Below, piece after piece: positions 37,241-50,003 of a stretch of DNA of 64,000 nucleotides. The stretch's first letter is position 1. Every line of letters starts with the position of its first letter. Source of the DNA: Eunapius fragilis (taxonomy: Eukaryota > Porifera > Demospongiae > Spongillida > Spongillidae); assembly GCA_963681505.1 (NCBI GenBank), contig OY811971.1, positions 22,091,962 to 22,155,961 on the forward strand, in the 5' to 3' direction. A program made the translations under genes and the position numbers. The notes beneath the pieces are model-generated. The model was given only the letters and a program-made list of their open reading frames with translations, did no database searches and was not told where the DNA came from.

Positions 37241-40200
37241 ATGATACACAGAGTTTACGTCGCGCTCATAGCGGTGTTTTGCCTGGTGGTTGAATCCTTC
37301 GGGGCCTACACCACAGTTCACGTTCCCGCTGGACATAACTCCACGCTCGAGAGCTACCTATGCAACGGGTCGGCTCTGTCCAATGGCACTACGTTGCAGC
37401 TAGAAGCCGGAGAGCACGTGATATCGCGTGGACCGTTGTGTTCGATTCGAAACTTGAAGGACATAACCATAACGGGAGCTGGGAGAGACCTCACTGTCGT
37501 GCGGTGTAGCCATGGCGGGCGTGGGTTTAAGCTTACCTCCGTCAGAAACCTGACGATTGCTATGATGGCATTTGATGGTTGTGGTCTTCCTACGTCTCTA
37601 CCCACTCCCTTAACTCCCTTAGACGGAAACGTAACGTCTCCAGTCGTCCTGTACTTGGACTCCAGTTCAGTAGTGTCACTGCAGCACGTGATCGTAACCA
37701 ATTTCTTCGGATATGGAATCTTCGGGTACGCGTTGTACGAGGCTGCCCTGTCAGACGTTCAATTTCTTAACTGCGCTGGCAACTGCTCCGGAGCTTTTTT
37801 TAATGCTACATTGGGCACTCTGACTGTACAGGCATGTCGGTTCTCAAATCTGAGTAATCTGAACTCACTACAGATTGGTTCAGGGTTGAACCTATGGAGT
37901 TCATATTCTGTGCGTGTACGTGACTGCGTGTTTTACAACCTCTCGTCGGTGGGTGGTGCTGTTCAGATGTATCAATCAATTGCCATAATCACTAATAGCA
38001 CCTTTGTTTCGTTACAAGGAGGTGCTTTTAGTGCATACAACTCTTACATCATCATTGCTTACAGCACATTTTCACAGAATTTTGCTGAATATGGAGCCGC
38101 CATTTTCACCAAAAACAATTATTACTTATCAATATCTGGCTGTCTATTTGATGGAAATGTGGCTACAGCATGGGGAGGAGCAATTAGCCTATTTAACCCC
38201 ATGCAGTTAAGTATATTAATGAACACCACTATGAGGATTACCGATTGTGTGTTCACTAACAACGCTGCTGCTACTGTTGGTGGAGCCCTGTTTATATTTC
38301 ATTCATTTTCACTTTCATTTGTGTTCATCGATCACACCATTTTGCTGAACAACAGTGCACCCACTGGAGCTGCCATCTATGCGGGAGACTTCCGCCCAGT
38401 TGATGGTTCCCTGACCTACTTCCTTGTGTTGAATGACATCCTAGTTTTGCAGAACCACTGTTCTTCCTGTGCTTTGGAGCAGGATGTCATTGGGGCAGCT
38501 ATATATTACAGTGAAGTGAGTGATGTTGTAATACGCAGTGTCAGTGGCTTAGGAAGCCAGTTTATAGGGAATTCCCCTCAAGGGGCAATACAAGGATTAT
38601 CTGGTGGTCTTCACTTGTTTGACTATGTCTTATTCAGAGGCAATACTGGTGAGAGTGGTGGAGCTATTGGTCTTCTAAACAATGCCCATCTCTACTTTCA
38701 TGCTAATTGCAATGTAATGTTTGATGGCAACACAGCCAGGACGTATGGTGGTGCCATCTACATACAGGGAGATCAAAGAATTCCAAAGTCAGTGACGACA
38801 AGTTGTGTGATTCATTTTGTTGGCCAGCAAGAAAACTATTCCATCAACTTTATCAGTAACATTGCAAACTTGTCAGGCCAATCCATTTATGCAACTCCCA
38901 TTTATAATTGCTCCCCTTCATTGCCACTAGAGCTGAATAATAGTGAATATTATTTCAACCATCCCTCGGCATATTATGACCGTGTTTTCAACATCACATC
39001 TAACACATCAGCTGTTCAAATACTCTCATTTCCACTGAAAATTTATCTGTGCTCTTGCAATACAGGCACAAAGTGTGAGGTCATAACTGATAGAATCTAT
39101 AAGATAGCCACCACACCGGGTAGGACTGTTCGATTTAATGCCACATCTGTAGACTCCGAAAATCACATCTCTCCTGCAGTTATATATACCACTGTTCCAC
39201 CAAATAGTCACAATGTCAGTCTTGCACGTCAGCAGAATGTGCAGTGGATTGAAAAGCTATGTGACACTATAGAATACCAAATATATGGGCAAGAGAACAC
39301 TTCTATCAATCTCCAGCTATCGACTTTCATGGGCAATATTCCAACCATCTTGCAGATCACTTTCAAACCATGTGACCCTGGGTTTGTGCTGAAGCCCAAC
39401 TCTGAAGGTTTTTTAACATGCAATTGTTCATCATTTTTAATGCCATCGATAGTAAACTGTGATGTATTCAGTGGCACGGTGACAAGATCTGACAACCAAT
39501 GGATAGGTGTATACAATAACGGGACAAAGAACCTTCCTGCTGTTGCCTACACATGTCCACTTGACTACTGTAAGTTGAGCTTAACTCAGCTCTCCTTGGC
39601 AGCCTCTGATGAATTATGTGATAAAAATCGCCAGGGTCTACTCTGTGGCCATTGCCGTCCCAACCTGAGTGTGGTATTTGGGTCCACCGAGTGTCAGGTT
39701 TGTTCAGACCTTTGGCTCCTCTCCATCTTACTGTATGGTGTGTTGGGTATTGTGCTGGTGGCTACTCTATTTATCATTAACCTAACTGTGTCTCAGGGAA
39801 CCATTTATGGCCTCATATTTTATGCCAATGTTATTCAAGTGAATTCTTCCATTTTCTTCAACCAACCATCTTTGAAGCCTTTGAAAATCCTCATTTCATT
39901 TATCAATCTTGATCTGGGGTTCCCTCTATGTTTCTATAATGGTATGGATGATGCTGCAAAGACAGGCCTTCAGTTTGTGTTTCCAGCTTACCTTCTTGTA
40001 CTCACCATCACTGTTGTTATGGTATGCCACTACTGCCTTCGTGAGTCTACTGGAACAAAATTTTCAAATGTTTGCCTTAATCAATTCAGTCACTTTGTTG
40101 GTAAAAGAGCTGTGAGTGTGCTGGCTACTCTCATTTATCTTTCCTATTCCAAGCTGCTGAGAACTGTGAATGACATACTTACATATGCAACTGTGATGGT

Positions 40201-40996
40201 AGAGGATAGCACTCAATTTCGAGTATGGTTTTTTGACGGGACAATTCGCTATTTTGAAAGAAGGCATCTTGTTTTGTTTATTGTAGCCATAGTAACGAGT
40301 GTCTTATTCATCCTTCCCTACACAGTCGCCCTAACTCTAATTCCCATCATCAGCAGGTACAGTGACCATAACAGGTTCTTCACCTGGCTCCATCAGAAAG
40401 CCAACATACTGAAGCCAATGAATGATGCATACTACGCTTCATACAAAGGTGTGTGGCGAAGCTGGCTTGGGGTGCGTCTCTGGCTTTTGGTAATCCTTTA
40501 TGTTCCAACACCATTTTATAGTTCAGACAAACCTTACTTACTCATGTACATTCATGCTGTCATCCTGGTTGTCTTCCTGTTCATTCAGGCTCATGTTAAG
40601 CCATTTGCAGAGCCATCAAAGGGGAAATGGATTTTCACTGATATCTACAATTGGGCAGACTCGTTTTATATTCTCAACTACACAGTTTTAGCTTTAACCG
40701 TGTCATATATCCTGTCGAATGGTAGCAATGCTCACCATATTGCCATCACTGTTGGGTCTCTAGTAGGCCTGTCTGGGATCATGATCTTTGCCACTCTTAT
40801 CTACCATGTCTGTATGGTCATTAAGAACATGTGCATAACACAATTATCCACCAAAGAAAGAGCTGAAACCATTCCTGATGATGAGGCATATGAAACCATA
40901 GAGCTTGGTAAGGCTGCTCCCTTGAATTTTAGCAATGTGTCCTATGTGGAAGTCACTGAAAATGACTTAAGAGAGCCTCTGATGGAATCTTTGTGA
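37241..40996 (+). CDS. Beta-helix, multi-pass membrane protein, overlap copy
   Basis: The 1251-residue product is identical to that of 21164-24919, as is the surrounding sequence. Count it as the same locus unless read depth shows otherwise. Confidence 0.85.
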   Translation: MIHRVYVALIAVFCLVVESFGAYTTVHVPAGHNSTLESYLCNGSALSNGTTLQLEAGEHVISRGPLCSIRNLKDITITGAGRDLTVVRCSHGGRGFKLTSVRNLTIAMMAFDGCGLPTSLPTPLTPLDGNVTSPVVLYLDSSSVVSLQHVIVTNFFGYGIFGYALYEAALSDVQFLNCAGNCSGAFFNATLGTLTVQACRFSNLSNLNSLQIGSGLNLWSSYSVRVRDCVFYNLSSVGGAVQMYQSIAIITNSTFVSLQGGAFSAYNSYIIIAYSTFSQNFAEYGAAIFTKNNYYLSISGCLFDGNVATAWGGAISLFNPMQLSILMNTTMRITDCVFTNNAAATVGGALFIFHSFSLSFVFIDHTILLNNSAPTGAAIYAGDFRPVDGSLTYFLVLNDILVLQNHCSSCALEQDVIGAAIYYSEVSDVVIRSVSGLGSQFIGNSPQGAIQGLSGGLHLFDYVLFRGNTGESGGAIGLLNNAHLYFHANCNVMFDGNTARTYGGAIYIQGDQRIPKSVTTSCVIHFVGQQENYSINFISNIANLSGQSIYATPIYNCSPSLPLELNNSEYYFNHPSAYYDRVFNITSNTSAVQILSFPLKIYLCSCNTGTKCEVITDRIYKIATTPGRTVRFNATSVDSENHISPAVIYTTVPPNSHNVSLARQQNVQWIEKLCDTIEYQIYGQENTSINLQLSTFMGNIPTILQITFKPCDPGFVLKPNSEGFLTCNCSSFLMPSIVNCDVFSGTVTRSDNQWIGVYNNGTKNLPAVAYTCPLDYCKLSLTQLSLAASDELCDKNRQGLLCGHCRPNLSVVFGSTECQVCSDLWLLSILLYGVLGIVLVATLFIINLTVSQGTIYGLIFYANVIQVNSSIFFNQPSLKPLKILISFINLDLGFPLCFYNGMDDAAKTGLQFVFPAYLLVLTITVVMVCHYCLRESTGTKFSNVCLNQFSHFVGKRAVSVLATLIYLSYSKLLRTVNDILTYATVMVEDSTQFRVWFFDGTIRYFERRHLVLFIVAIVTSVLFILPYTVALTLIPIISRYSDHNRFFTWLHQKANILKPMNDAYYASYKGVWRSWLGVRLWLLVILYVPTPFYSSDKPYLLMYIHAVILVVFLFIQAHVKPFAEPSKGKWIFTDIYNWADSFYILNYTVLALTVSYILSNGSNAHHIAITVGSLVGLSGIMIFATLIYHVCMVIKNMCITQLSTKERAETIPDDEAYETIELGKAAPLNFSNVSYVEVTENDLREPLMESL

Positions 40997-41383
40997 CATT
41001 AGTTCGTGCATGCAAACAACCCTTATGTGTGAGAATTTTTGTTTGCAATAGCACCTATTCCCCGAATGACAACAAATAGTTGTGTGATAAAACGTGTGCA
41101 TTCCCTTAGTTGCTGTTGTACCTTGATGTAAATATAAATATATGTAAAGTACACTGGTCTGAATTCTTATGGGTAAACATCAGTAAACAAGTTCATCTAT
41201 AGGTGCGTGTTTATAATTGTGCAGCTGCATGCGCAATCACGTACATGTATAAATAATGACACTAGATACATTGCAATCACACATTATGGCGTTCATATTC
41301 TTATGACATGTACATGCGTGTCAAACTTGTACATGTAGGCAAATGGTCTTGATGAACGCTATAATCAAACATTGCAAAATATG

Positions 41384-42438
41384 GGATCATGGCAGCGAAA
41401 AGGGACCTACCTAACACATACTATAAAAATTTTCCAGGAAGAAACATCAAAGCTGACGCATGCATGTATGTGTAATTACAAATTCAGGCCACTGTATAGT
41501 AACTCCATGATGGACAAACTAATTTCTAGTGCGTAAGAAAGAAGTTGTGAGGACATAGGTGTCTCATAGAAAATTCGACAACTTGAAAAAAAATATGCTA
41601 GGTTTGCTATCAAATGGTGGCTTGGTATTCAGTTATGTGAGCCTGGCTCTGTGTGTGCCCTTTGCCCAACCAAAGCCCTTGAGGCTCATCACGCCCTAAC
41701 CTGCAAGAGGGGTAGTGATGTAATTGCGCGTCACAACCACCTTCGCGACACCTTGCATCACCTCTTCAAGAGAGCCTTATACAACCCTAAGCTGGAAGCT
41801 GGCAGTGGTCTTGGTCATGACCAGAAACAATCTAGACCTGCAGACATACTAGTTAACAACTGGGGCATCAATGGCAAACCTGCTGCATTCGACCTATCTG
41901 TGTCGTCTCCGCTAAAACCTGACATAGTTTCCGAAGCGGGACACACAGCAGGCTCTGCAGCTTTTGCCACAGAACAGCGAAAGATACAAGCAAACTCAGG
42001 GATTTGTGAAGAACTAGGCTGGATTTGCATACCCCTTGTTGTTGAATCATTCGGGGCCTGGGGCCAACTAGCCTCTAACACATTCAAGAAACTTGCTTCC
42101 CGCCTTTCAGTCCAGGTTAACTCCACCACTCTGGACAGCATTTATTCCAGACTAAACCTTTCCTATGTGCGCTCGAATGCCAGAGCATTTCTTGCAAGGG
42201 CAGGTCCCCGTGCTAAAGTCTCAGACCTCTACTTAGTTGGTTGACTCATACATAGTTACATAGTTTACTAGTTAAATATTGAAATTTGTGTTTACACTGA
42301 TAATTTATGTATGTAATTATATAATTAATGTACTTGTAACTACATAAGTTATGGAAATGGCCAAAAGTGTTCATGTACATGTGTAATTGTGCAATATTGG
42401 TGAATATATGCCAGGTCCCTTTTCGCTGCCACGATTCC
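41384..42438. mobile_element. 1055-bp TIR element in gypsy integrase, overlap copy
   Basis: Same as 25307-26361, including the ATATG duplication, the truncated reverse-transcriptase-type frame (41570-42244) and the split integrase fragments (41338-41383 and 42439-42927). Confidence 0.8.
41570..42244 (+). pseudogene. Reverse-transcriptase-type C-terminal fragment, overlap copy
   Basis: The frame is identical to 25493-26167. Confidence 0.6.
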
Positions 42439-42927
42439 ATATGTTGGCTAAATATGTTTCATCGAAAAAGGAACAACGGAATTATTCCATTGATTCATGT
42501 GTGTTTGCCTATAACACATCAAGGCAAGAAGCAACAAAGCATACTCCTTTCTCTCTTATGTTTGTTCAACTGTCAAACCTTCCTATTGACATTGAAATGT
42601 AGAGCCAGATCATGGAGAAAAATTTAAGGAACATATAGTACATTACAGCAAGTAGCAAAGAACATTAAAGTTGCTCAAATTAAATATAAAAGGCAGTATG
42701 ACAAAAACATGCCATTGGATCTCATTTTCATATTGGACAGCTTGTTTTGAAGAAAGACTTCACTTGATCGTAAAGGAGGGAGCTACGTTTTATATATTTG
42801 GGACCCTTTACAATAAATAGAGTTAAGTCAAGAGGGGTGTATGATTTTAGATGTGATGATGGAAAAGTTATAAGCGCAACTGGTGGTCATTTCAATTTTT
42901 ATAAAAACCAGTAACTTCCGATGGTGA
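42439..42927 (+). pseudogene. Gypsy integrase remnant, overlap copy
   Basis: Identical to 26362-26850, with the same stops and frame changes. Confidence 0.65.
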
Positions 42928-44766
42928 TTGTCATTCAGATTCGTCTGTGGATATTAGCAGTCATTTGTCTCACCATGCACTGATAACAAATATCGCAAAT
43001 GACCACATTCCACTAAATGATAAGATCACAATTTGGTGTTTAATTGTTTAAAATGTTACCATTCATACCTGATTGCATTAGTACATTAGGATCAATAATA
43101 AAAGCAAGCTTACAAGTGTAAATAGGTTTTTATTGTATTATCCCTTTTCAACATTACCCACAAGGTACTGGTCAACACTTGGAGGATAATTCTGATCACC
43201 AAACGTGTTCTGTAGCAAACAAAGCAGACAATAATGCTGATGGATTTGTTCTAGAGATATCCAATCATGCAGTAATATAATGTACTTGCCAGTTACTGAG
43301 ATTGGCAGAAAAATACGTGCAGTATCTTAGGACTTCAGTTAGTGAAAGGGAATCGTGATCAGAATGAAAAACCTTTAGATATTGGTGTGGATCAAGTGAA
43401 GTAAATTACGTTGCAACACTGGCACGAAGTGAATACAAGGCTCAAAATCAGATCAAGAGAAATTATGTAGCATGAAGTGTTGAAAGTAGGAAGTCAATAA
43501 CGTTAGCGATTCAAACGTGATGCTTTTTTATAAAATTATAAATATAATTATATCCAAGGGGATATTTTCGCTGAAGCTGTCCCATATACGTGCCCCAATT
43601 CATTAGACCTATAAATTAAATATCTCACGCCTCCAGATCCGGGATATATCAACACGAGAACTGATCCAAATGTATTTATTAATTAGTTGCACCCAAAAGG
43701 GACCGAGACGTAGCGGTTTTTTTTTTTAAGAATCCTCCAAAGCTTTCAATATTCTCATATGTCTATACAGCTTATTACGCGCTTCATGGAAATTTATTTA
43801 GTTACACCGATTGGCCTGAATTTTAATTGATTAGGCAACATTTTCGCGATGCGTCGAAAATGTTGCAACAGCACGTTAGTTCCCTTCCGCTGCAACGATC
43901 CCAAATCATGTCGGCTTTATACAGTGAACTCTTGCTCTCTATATACATGTATATTGTAAATAGTTGCGTACCTATTTACGCATCACCGCATGTGTAAAGC
44001 GTGCACGGAGATCTTATAGAACTATGTGGACAGTATTAGGTCCCAAATAGCTAGGTATATACATGTACAGGTTTCGCTTAAATATAATTTCCGTTTAACT
44101 ACAGCCATCTATGTCGGACGTTGCAACAATTAGTACTAAGCGAATACAAGGGTTAAAATAGAGAGAAATTATGTATAGTACTAGCTTGCACCCGTGAAAA
44201 ATCACTGGCTAATTATTTACCACCTGTTCTGGCATCTTGTTACTACACAACCTCTATAACAAGCCTGCGCAATACAAATACGTTATGGAATTATTAGTAA
44301 CTACATGTTTTCGGCCTGTACTAAGAGACTTGAGAGTGAACCACCACAATAGCGTTGCGATGGCCTGTACAGTTGTGGCAAGCATGGTCGCTAAGTACGC
44401 GTTGCTATGTACTTTTGTGTGGGAGGTGGTCGTTCGTATTGGTTGTTGCTTGGTACGCGTACATACCTAGCAACCAATAGGCGCTAGGCCGAGTATATAA
44501 ATAAGTTACGCGGACGTACGTATACGTTAATGAAGTGTTAAGTTGAAATTAGGAAGTCAATAACATCGTGATGCTTTTTTATAACACTGTATTGTTTTAC
44601 AACGCTCGATCAAAAACAACGCCTACGGCGCCAATCCTATACATAGGACCTACGTAGGTCCTCATATCGGCAGGGAAATTTTCGCTGAAGCTGACCTTAT
44701 ACATGTTACAATTCATTAATGTTATTCTCAGATTAATAAAATATCTCAAATATCTCACGCCTCCAG

Positions 44767-47700
44767 ATCCGGGATACATCTACACGACAACTGATCTAAA
44801 TGTATTTGTTAATTGGATAGCTGCTCTCAGAGCTGGAGGGGGTGGGGATTGCCGAGAACCCAGTATCGGGGCCCTCATTCGGGCCATGAATGCAAGCGAA
44901 CCAGACTCTTCCATATATGTATTCACCGATGCTTCAGCGAACGATGAACACTTATTACCAATGGCGGAAAGGCTCATAAATAAGAAGCAGATCAAAGTTA
45001 CATACGTTATCCAAAATGGTTGTGGCTACACACGTAAACAAAGAGACAAGCGGTATCCAATCCATATCAGTACCTAGCCACTCTCTCAGGGGGCCAGGTG
45101 CTGACGATCGAGGCAGCCAATCTAGTCAAGGTCTCTACTTTGGTGTTTCAGTCAATACAAGGCACCCCAGCAACCGTATTCTTCAGATCAGGCCTAGGGA
45201 ATAATACTGTCAATGCTTCTACATTTCACTTTTTCGTTGATTCTGCCATTAAAAATTTCCTTATCTCGGCTACAGGAACCAGCATACGTGTAAACACAAT
45301 ATCACCAAACAGTGAGTTCACCTCGTTCTATAGTTGCATGCATGGTATCAATGTCTCCTTTTCTATTTTAAATTTTACTGAACACATACGAGCCTCATTC
45401 TAAGGGATAGGATCATCATCACCAGTCTATACAAAATTCAAGAGGTTTTCACGAATGTTACAATGCATATAACCAAGTAAACTAAGAGGGGCATTTTCAT
45501 TTCCTCTTCAGGTTCCATGTTGCTCTGAGTTCAATTCTCGCGGAACAGCGTATAAATTGATAAATTAATTCTTATGGGTATCAACGTTATTCTTAGGCGG
45601 AAATTGTATGCAGTTATACAAATGCAGGAATGTTTTTTTACGTTTCACGATTGCAAAGTATATATACTTCCAAGACATTTAGTTTATTCACTGTACAAAT
45701 TGCAGGTGTGGTACAAAATAATAAAAAAATTGAAAGACTAATTAATTAGGTTAGATATACTATATAATAGTAATTAATGAAAAAATTAGCAACTCTACCT
45801 TTATACAGCTAGCGCTTGATTTGCACGAGACAAAATTCATTAAGCACGTGCTGCAAAGAATACTTTCATAACTTCACTCTTATTCCAATAAATATGGCGG
45901 GTGTGTTTTCTAATAATGCGATCAATACTTCCTATACATTCGTTGGAAGCCTCAATACACAGCTGCTGCAGGCTTTCAATATGGGACATGGACCATTACC
46001 ATTGGATCAAACGGTGCATTCACTTGCCAGGTGACAGCGCTTACTGATATTGATTTCATCTATTCCCTGTACTACTATGATGGCTTGTCCACTTTGCCAT
46101 ATGGGCTTGTCGCGATAGAAGGTTACCCTCTACAAGGTAGGATTGTGCCCTTTATTCTATACATGCTGTACCAATGCAAAACGTCCTGCACATTATTTAG
46201 GAAAGCCGATGGCAATATTAATACAACCCAATTTGTATGCTGATAGTATTGATGTTCTTCTGCAATGGATAATTATTCTCAGTGACTCTTCAGGCCTTCC
46301 ACTTGATTCCCATCTGTTATATGATACAGGAAATGGAATATATATTACGCTTACAGTAGTTCCTACACAGGCGTTTAGAATTCAAGTGACAGGAAGCGAC
46401 GCCAGTGGAAAATATTTGTCTAGGATTGGGAGCACAATTCGACCATCGGATATTGAGTTAACGCTAGGTAAGAAACATATGACATGTAAACATTTAATAA
46501 GTATCTCACATGCAGGCAATGCCTGTTTCTACCCTCTTGTTTTGCTGCCTGGTGAGAGAAAAAACTGTACTCTTCTCCTTCACAATAGCGGCTCCAGGGA
46601 CACATTCATAGTTTCTGCCACAGCTGATAAGAATGCCACGTTTACATTTAGCACTGTGAAAAACGTTGCTGTATCTTATTTAGAAACAGTAAGCTTCAAT
46701 ATCCAAATACTCGCATCAAAAAATGGCACTGATGGGCTGCCTGTAGGTGTGACGGTCACTGTGGGCTCCTTGAATCGTTCCGATTCAGTCACATTTGTGA
46801 CAGTGTATTCACTCCAACCACTTTTCCATCCTGGCACAAAAGAAGTAAGCCAAGCCCTCGTGATCCGTGGCAATGAATCGAATCCAATTTCATTCTGTAC
46901 TCCTCCCGTTGTTATAGAGCTATACAAACGTTACAATAGTACCGACAGGGAACATGGTAAGTACGCATGCAGATGCAAGTAATAAAGAAATAGGTGAATT
47001 TTAAACACACACGAAGTGAAAATATGCTTAAGCGTGTCATATGCATGAGCAATTCAGCATAATCATCGTGTAGTGCTATTGCCGAGAGTCTGTAGCGAAT
47101 CACTGTAATATAAAATTACAAGCAGACTGCCCCTAAAAGGGCAATACGGGGTTTAAATACATCCACCAGCGCATGCGTGGAGCTGGCCAAACACTACGCA
47201 TATAAGTACAGAAATAAATAGCATTGCTACAATTACATCACCAGCAGGTATTAATTTATTATATATTCCACTATAACATGCAAACGATATCATTGTGCCG
47301 TAATGTATCGTATGCAAGCTAGCCCCGCTCCCTACTCTTCGCAACCCCCTCTTCCCTCATCGAAAACAAAAAAAAAATAATAATAACTATCTCCAAAACC
47401 GCGAACCCTTCTGCATAGGTGTTTCAAAATCGTGTAAGAGTGCCATTTAACTTTATGAATTTTTTTTTTTTAATTTGTTGAATTAAGCATGTGGCAAACG
47501 CAAGACACGCACGAGCCTATGAGGGTAGAGCGGAGGGGCCTATGTACAATACTTTATGTATATGCTTTCAACCAATGGATAATTATGACATACATACACA
47601 TTAACATGCAGTAATGTATCAACTTTCAGTATCTACAGGCAATTATTGGAGGCTCCATAGGTGGTGGCATTTTACTACTGGTACTGGTACTGCTGTTTGT

Positions 47701-48556
47701 GTTCCTCCCATTCATATGCAGGTATATGTATAGGGAATTGAATATGTACACAATTCTTTATTTTTCATTCTGCACTAGACGTGAAACAACGAAGCAAAAA
47801 GTGGCACCGGACGTACTAGTCTCATACATTCAATAATGTTCGTTACCAATATTTTGGACTGCAGTTAATTTTTAGATTAAAAAAAGGAATCGTGCATGGC
47901 AACGAAGAGGGCCTAGCGCATACTACAAATATTTTCCAGGAAAGAGCATCGACGTTGACGCGTGCAACTATAATGTACACGTAATTACAAATTCAGGCCA
48001 CTGTATCTCCAAGATGGATAGACTAATTTCTAGTGCGTAAGAAAGAAGTTGTAGAGGACAATTAGGAAATGAAATAAATTGAAAACTACATATGCGCTTG
48101 GTCCCTCAGTTTTCTCTGCCACTATCCCATGTATCAGAGTTGCATTATAATACTTTAATCTGCAGGAATGAGAATGAAGTTAAAATAGAAATCAAGGAGT
48201 AAGTTTAAATTTCTATCTACTGAACATTTTACACAGGCTGCATAGTTCTTACTAGAATCTATAGTTGCATTAAGTTTGCTGTATTGTTCATGTAATGACA
48301 CAGTTCAATGAAAACCGTATGTAGGCTGCGTTTGCTTGAAATTTTGCGTATGGATCACCATTGTATCTTGCTTTTTGCCGGTTTCTGCATGTAATCCATG
48401 ATCAACTACATAAATCACTTTAAGCACATCCACATGTCACTATTAACCCTGCCCACAAGTGTGTATTGTATGCGCTATTTTAGAACCCCAAAAAGGCCTC
48501 GACTAGAGACTCGTCATGTCGTTGTACGCAGCCACCAAAGTCACCAGCCAACATGA
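44767..48556 (+). CDS. Hemicentin-like VWA membrane protein, overlap copy
   Basis: Identical to 28690-32479. Exons shift by 16077, for example the membrane-helix exon at 47630-47721 and the alternative tails at 47779-47836 and 48166-48198. The same one-base frame change between RDKR and YLATL is present, so it is not a random error of one copy. Confidence 0.6.
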
Positions 48557-48752
48557 TGTTTACAACACAAGGTTTTCTCTGTACGTGACCTCATGCGAAG
48601 ACAATTTGTTAAGGGTCCTAAACTAAGAGCTCGTTACCAAATGTTATGTATGAGAATAGAGGCATGCGCTCTCATATCTATCATTAGAACGGCATGAACA
48701 TGCTTAGTTTAGCCGTTACAACACGTTTTACCATCCTATCTACTAACGGCCA

Positions 48753-48891
48753 TAGACCTTATGCACAAAACGATGAAGTCATATTAATGCGTTGATTTGG
48801 AATAAACGGTATTATTCATTGGAGGAATACCGTTAAACATATTCCAATTTAAAGTAAATAAATGAGTTCATGGTTTGGTGCAAAAGGTCTA
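48753..48891. mobile_element. 139-bp hairpin MITE, overlap copy
   Basis: Identical to 32676-32814. Confidence 0.65.
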
Positions 48892-50003
48892 ATGGTGACT
48901 TGAGTCACAGACCTTTGAACGGTCCAACATGTAGAGTCGAGTACCCATGGCTTTAAATACATGAAACCGAGCGCCAAGACTTGTAGATTCGTACTGTCCT
49001 GACAAAACTGCTTGGATCTCTACGTGGTGTGGATACCATATACATGTAGCACAGTAACCGCATTCAACGAGGCGAGCAATAATTGAAGTAACGTACTTGT
49101 GCATGCATAGGCGGAATGCCCAAATCATATTCTCCACCATATATGGTGAAAATTAATTGTGAAATAATTTGACATTTGTGAATATGATGTGGGCACCCCT
49201 CTGGATCCGCCTATGTAATAGCGATGGCTATTTCTGTTGAAGACCGCGTAGTTTGCAATGCAGACAAAGTAATGGGCAACAAACCAGCGAAGCAGAGGTA
49301 CGGTAGCTATTCCGAAAGGAGGTCTTCAACAAAACTTTGAAACGAAAGAAAGTGGTGAAATGCGGCAAGGAGGACTAGCATTAGAAACTGCAAAAGTGCT
49401 TGCAAGTACCATTGTCAAGTCTGTTCTGACACAATCATGGGAAGTATTGTGGCAGTGTGCCTGGAACTAAGGCAGTGCATGCAATTATGGGGATACATAA
49501 ATGTGTGGCTTTATTCTATGTGATAGAATAAAATAGAGGTGGACGCTAGTATAATTTATGCTTTTAAAGTGTAAGTGTATACTTGCAGAAAGTCATTACA
49601 TGCAAGACTGACATACTAGCCTAAAATTTACACCCTATACGGTTAGTTCCCTGCAATACATGTATATATGTATGTAACAGTCGACTTTTGTCAACACTGC
49701 CCATGTACTGTTCTAAAGAAACCTTACCGTTGTGTAACACACTGCCATTGTCGAAATCGGAGGCATATGTCATTGCAGCAGGGCACACACCAAACGTACA
49801 AAATGCACATAGGGGTCATTTCCTTATGGGCTTGAATACAACTCAAGTGTGCAGCCAATCAGAACATGAAGGGAGACCAGTAGTAGTAGTGCCTGTTTTA
49901 AACTAATGTATAATTACAAAACTGCAATTCAAAAAATTTCAAAGACACAATGAACAACACATGTACACACAGTACACCGGGAGGGGTCCAGGTTTGTACA
50001 AGA

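Larger units (their letters stand above)
34004..49877. repeat. Second copy of the 15.87-kb block, starts at the assembly gap
   Basis: This is the same content as 17928-33800, shifted by 16076-16077 bp. It begins at the gap and ends where the sequence corresponding to position 33800 occurs; unique sequence continues from 49878. Indels relative to the first copy cluster in its first kilobase (for example GGTGTGCC versus GTGTGCC near 34652), as expected at a poorly polished contig end. Confidence 0.93.
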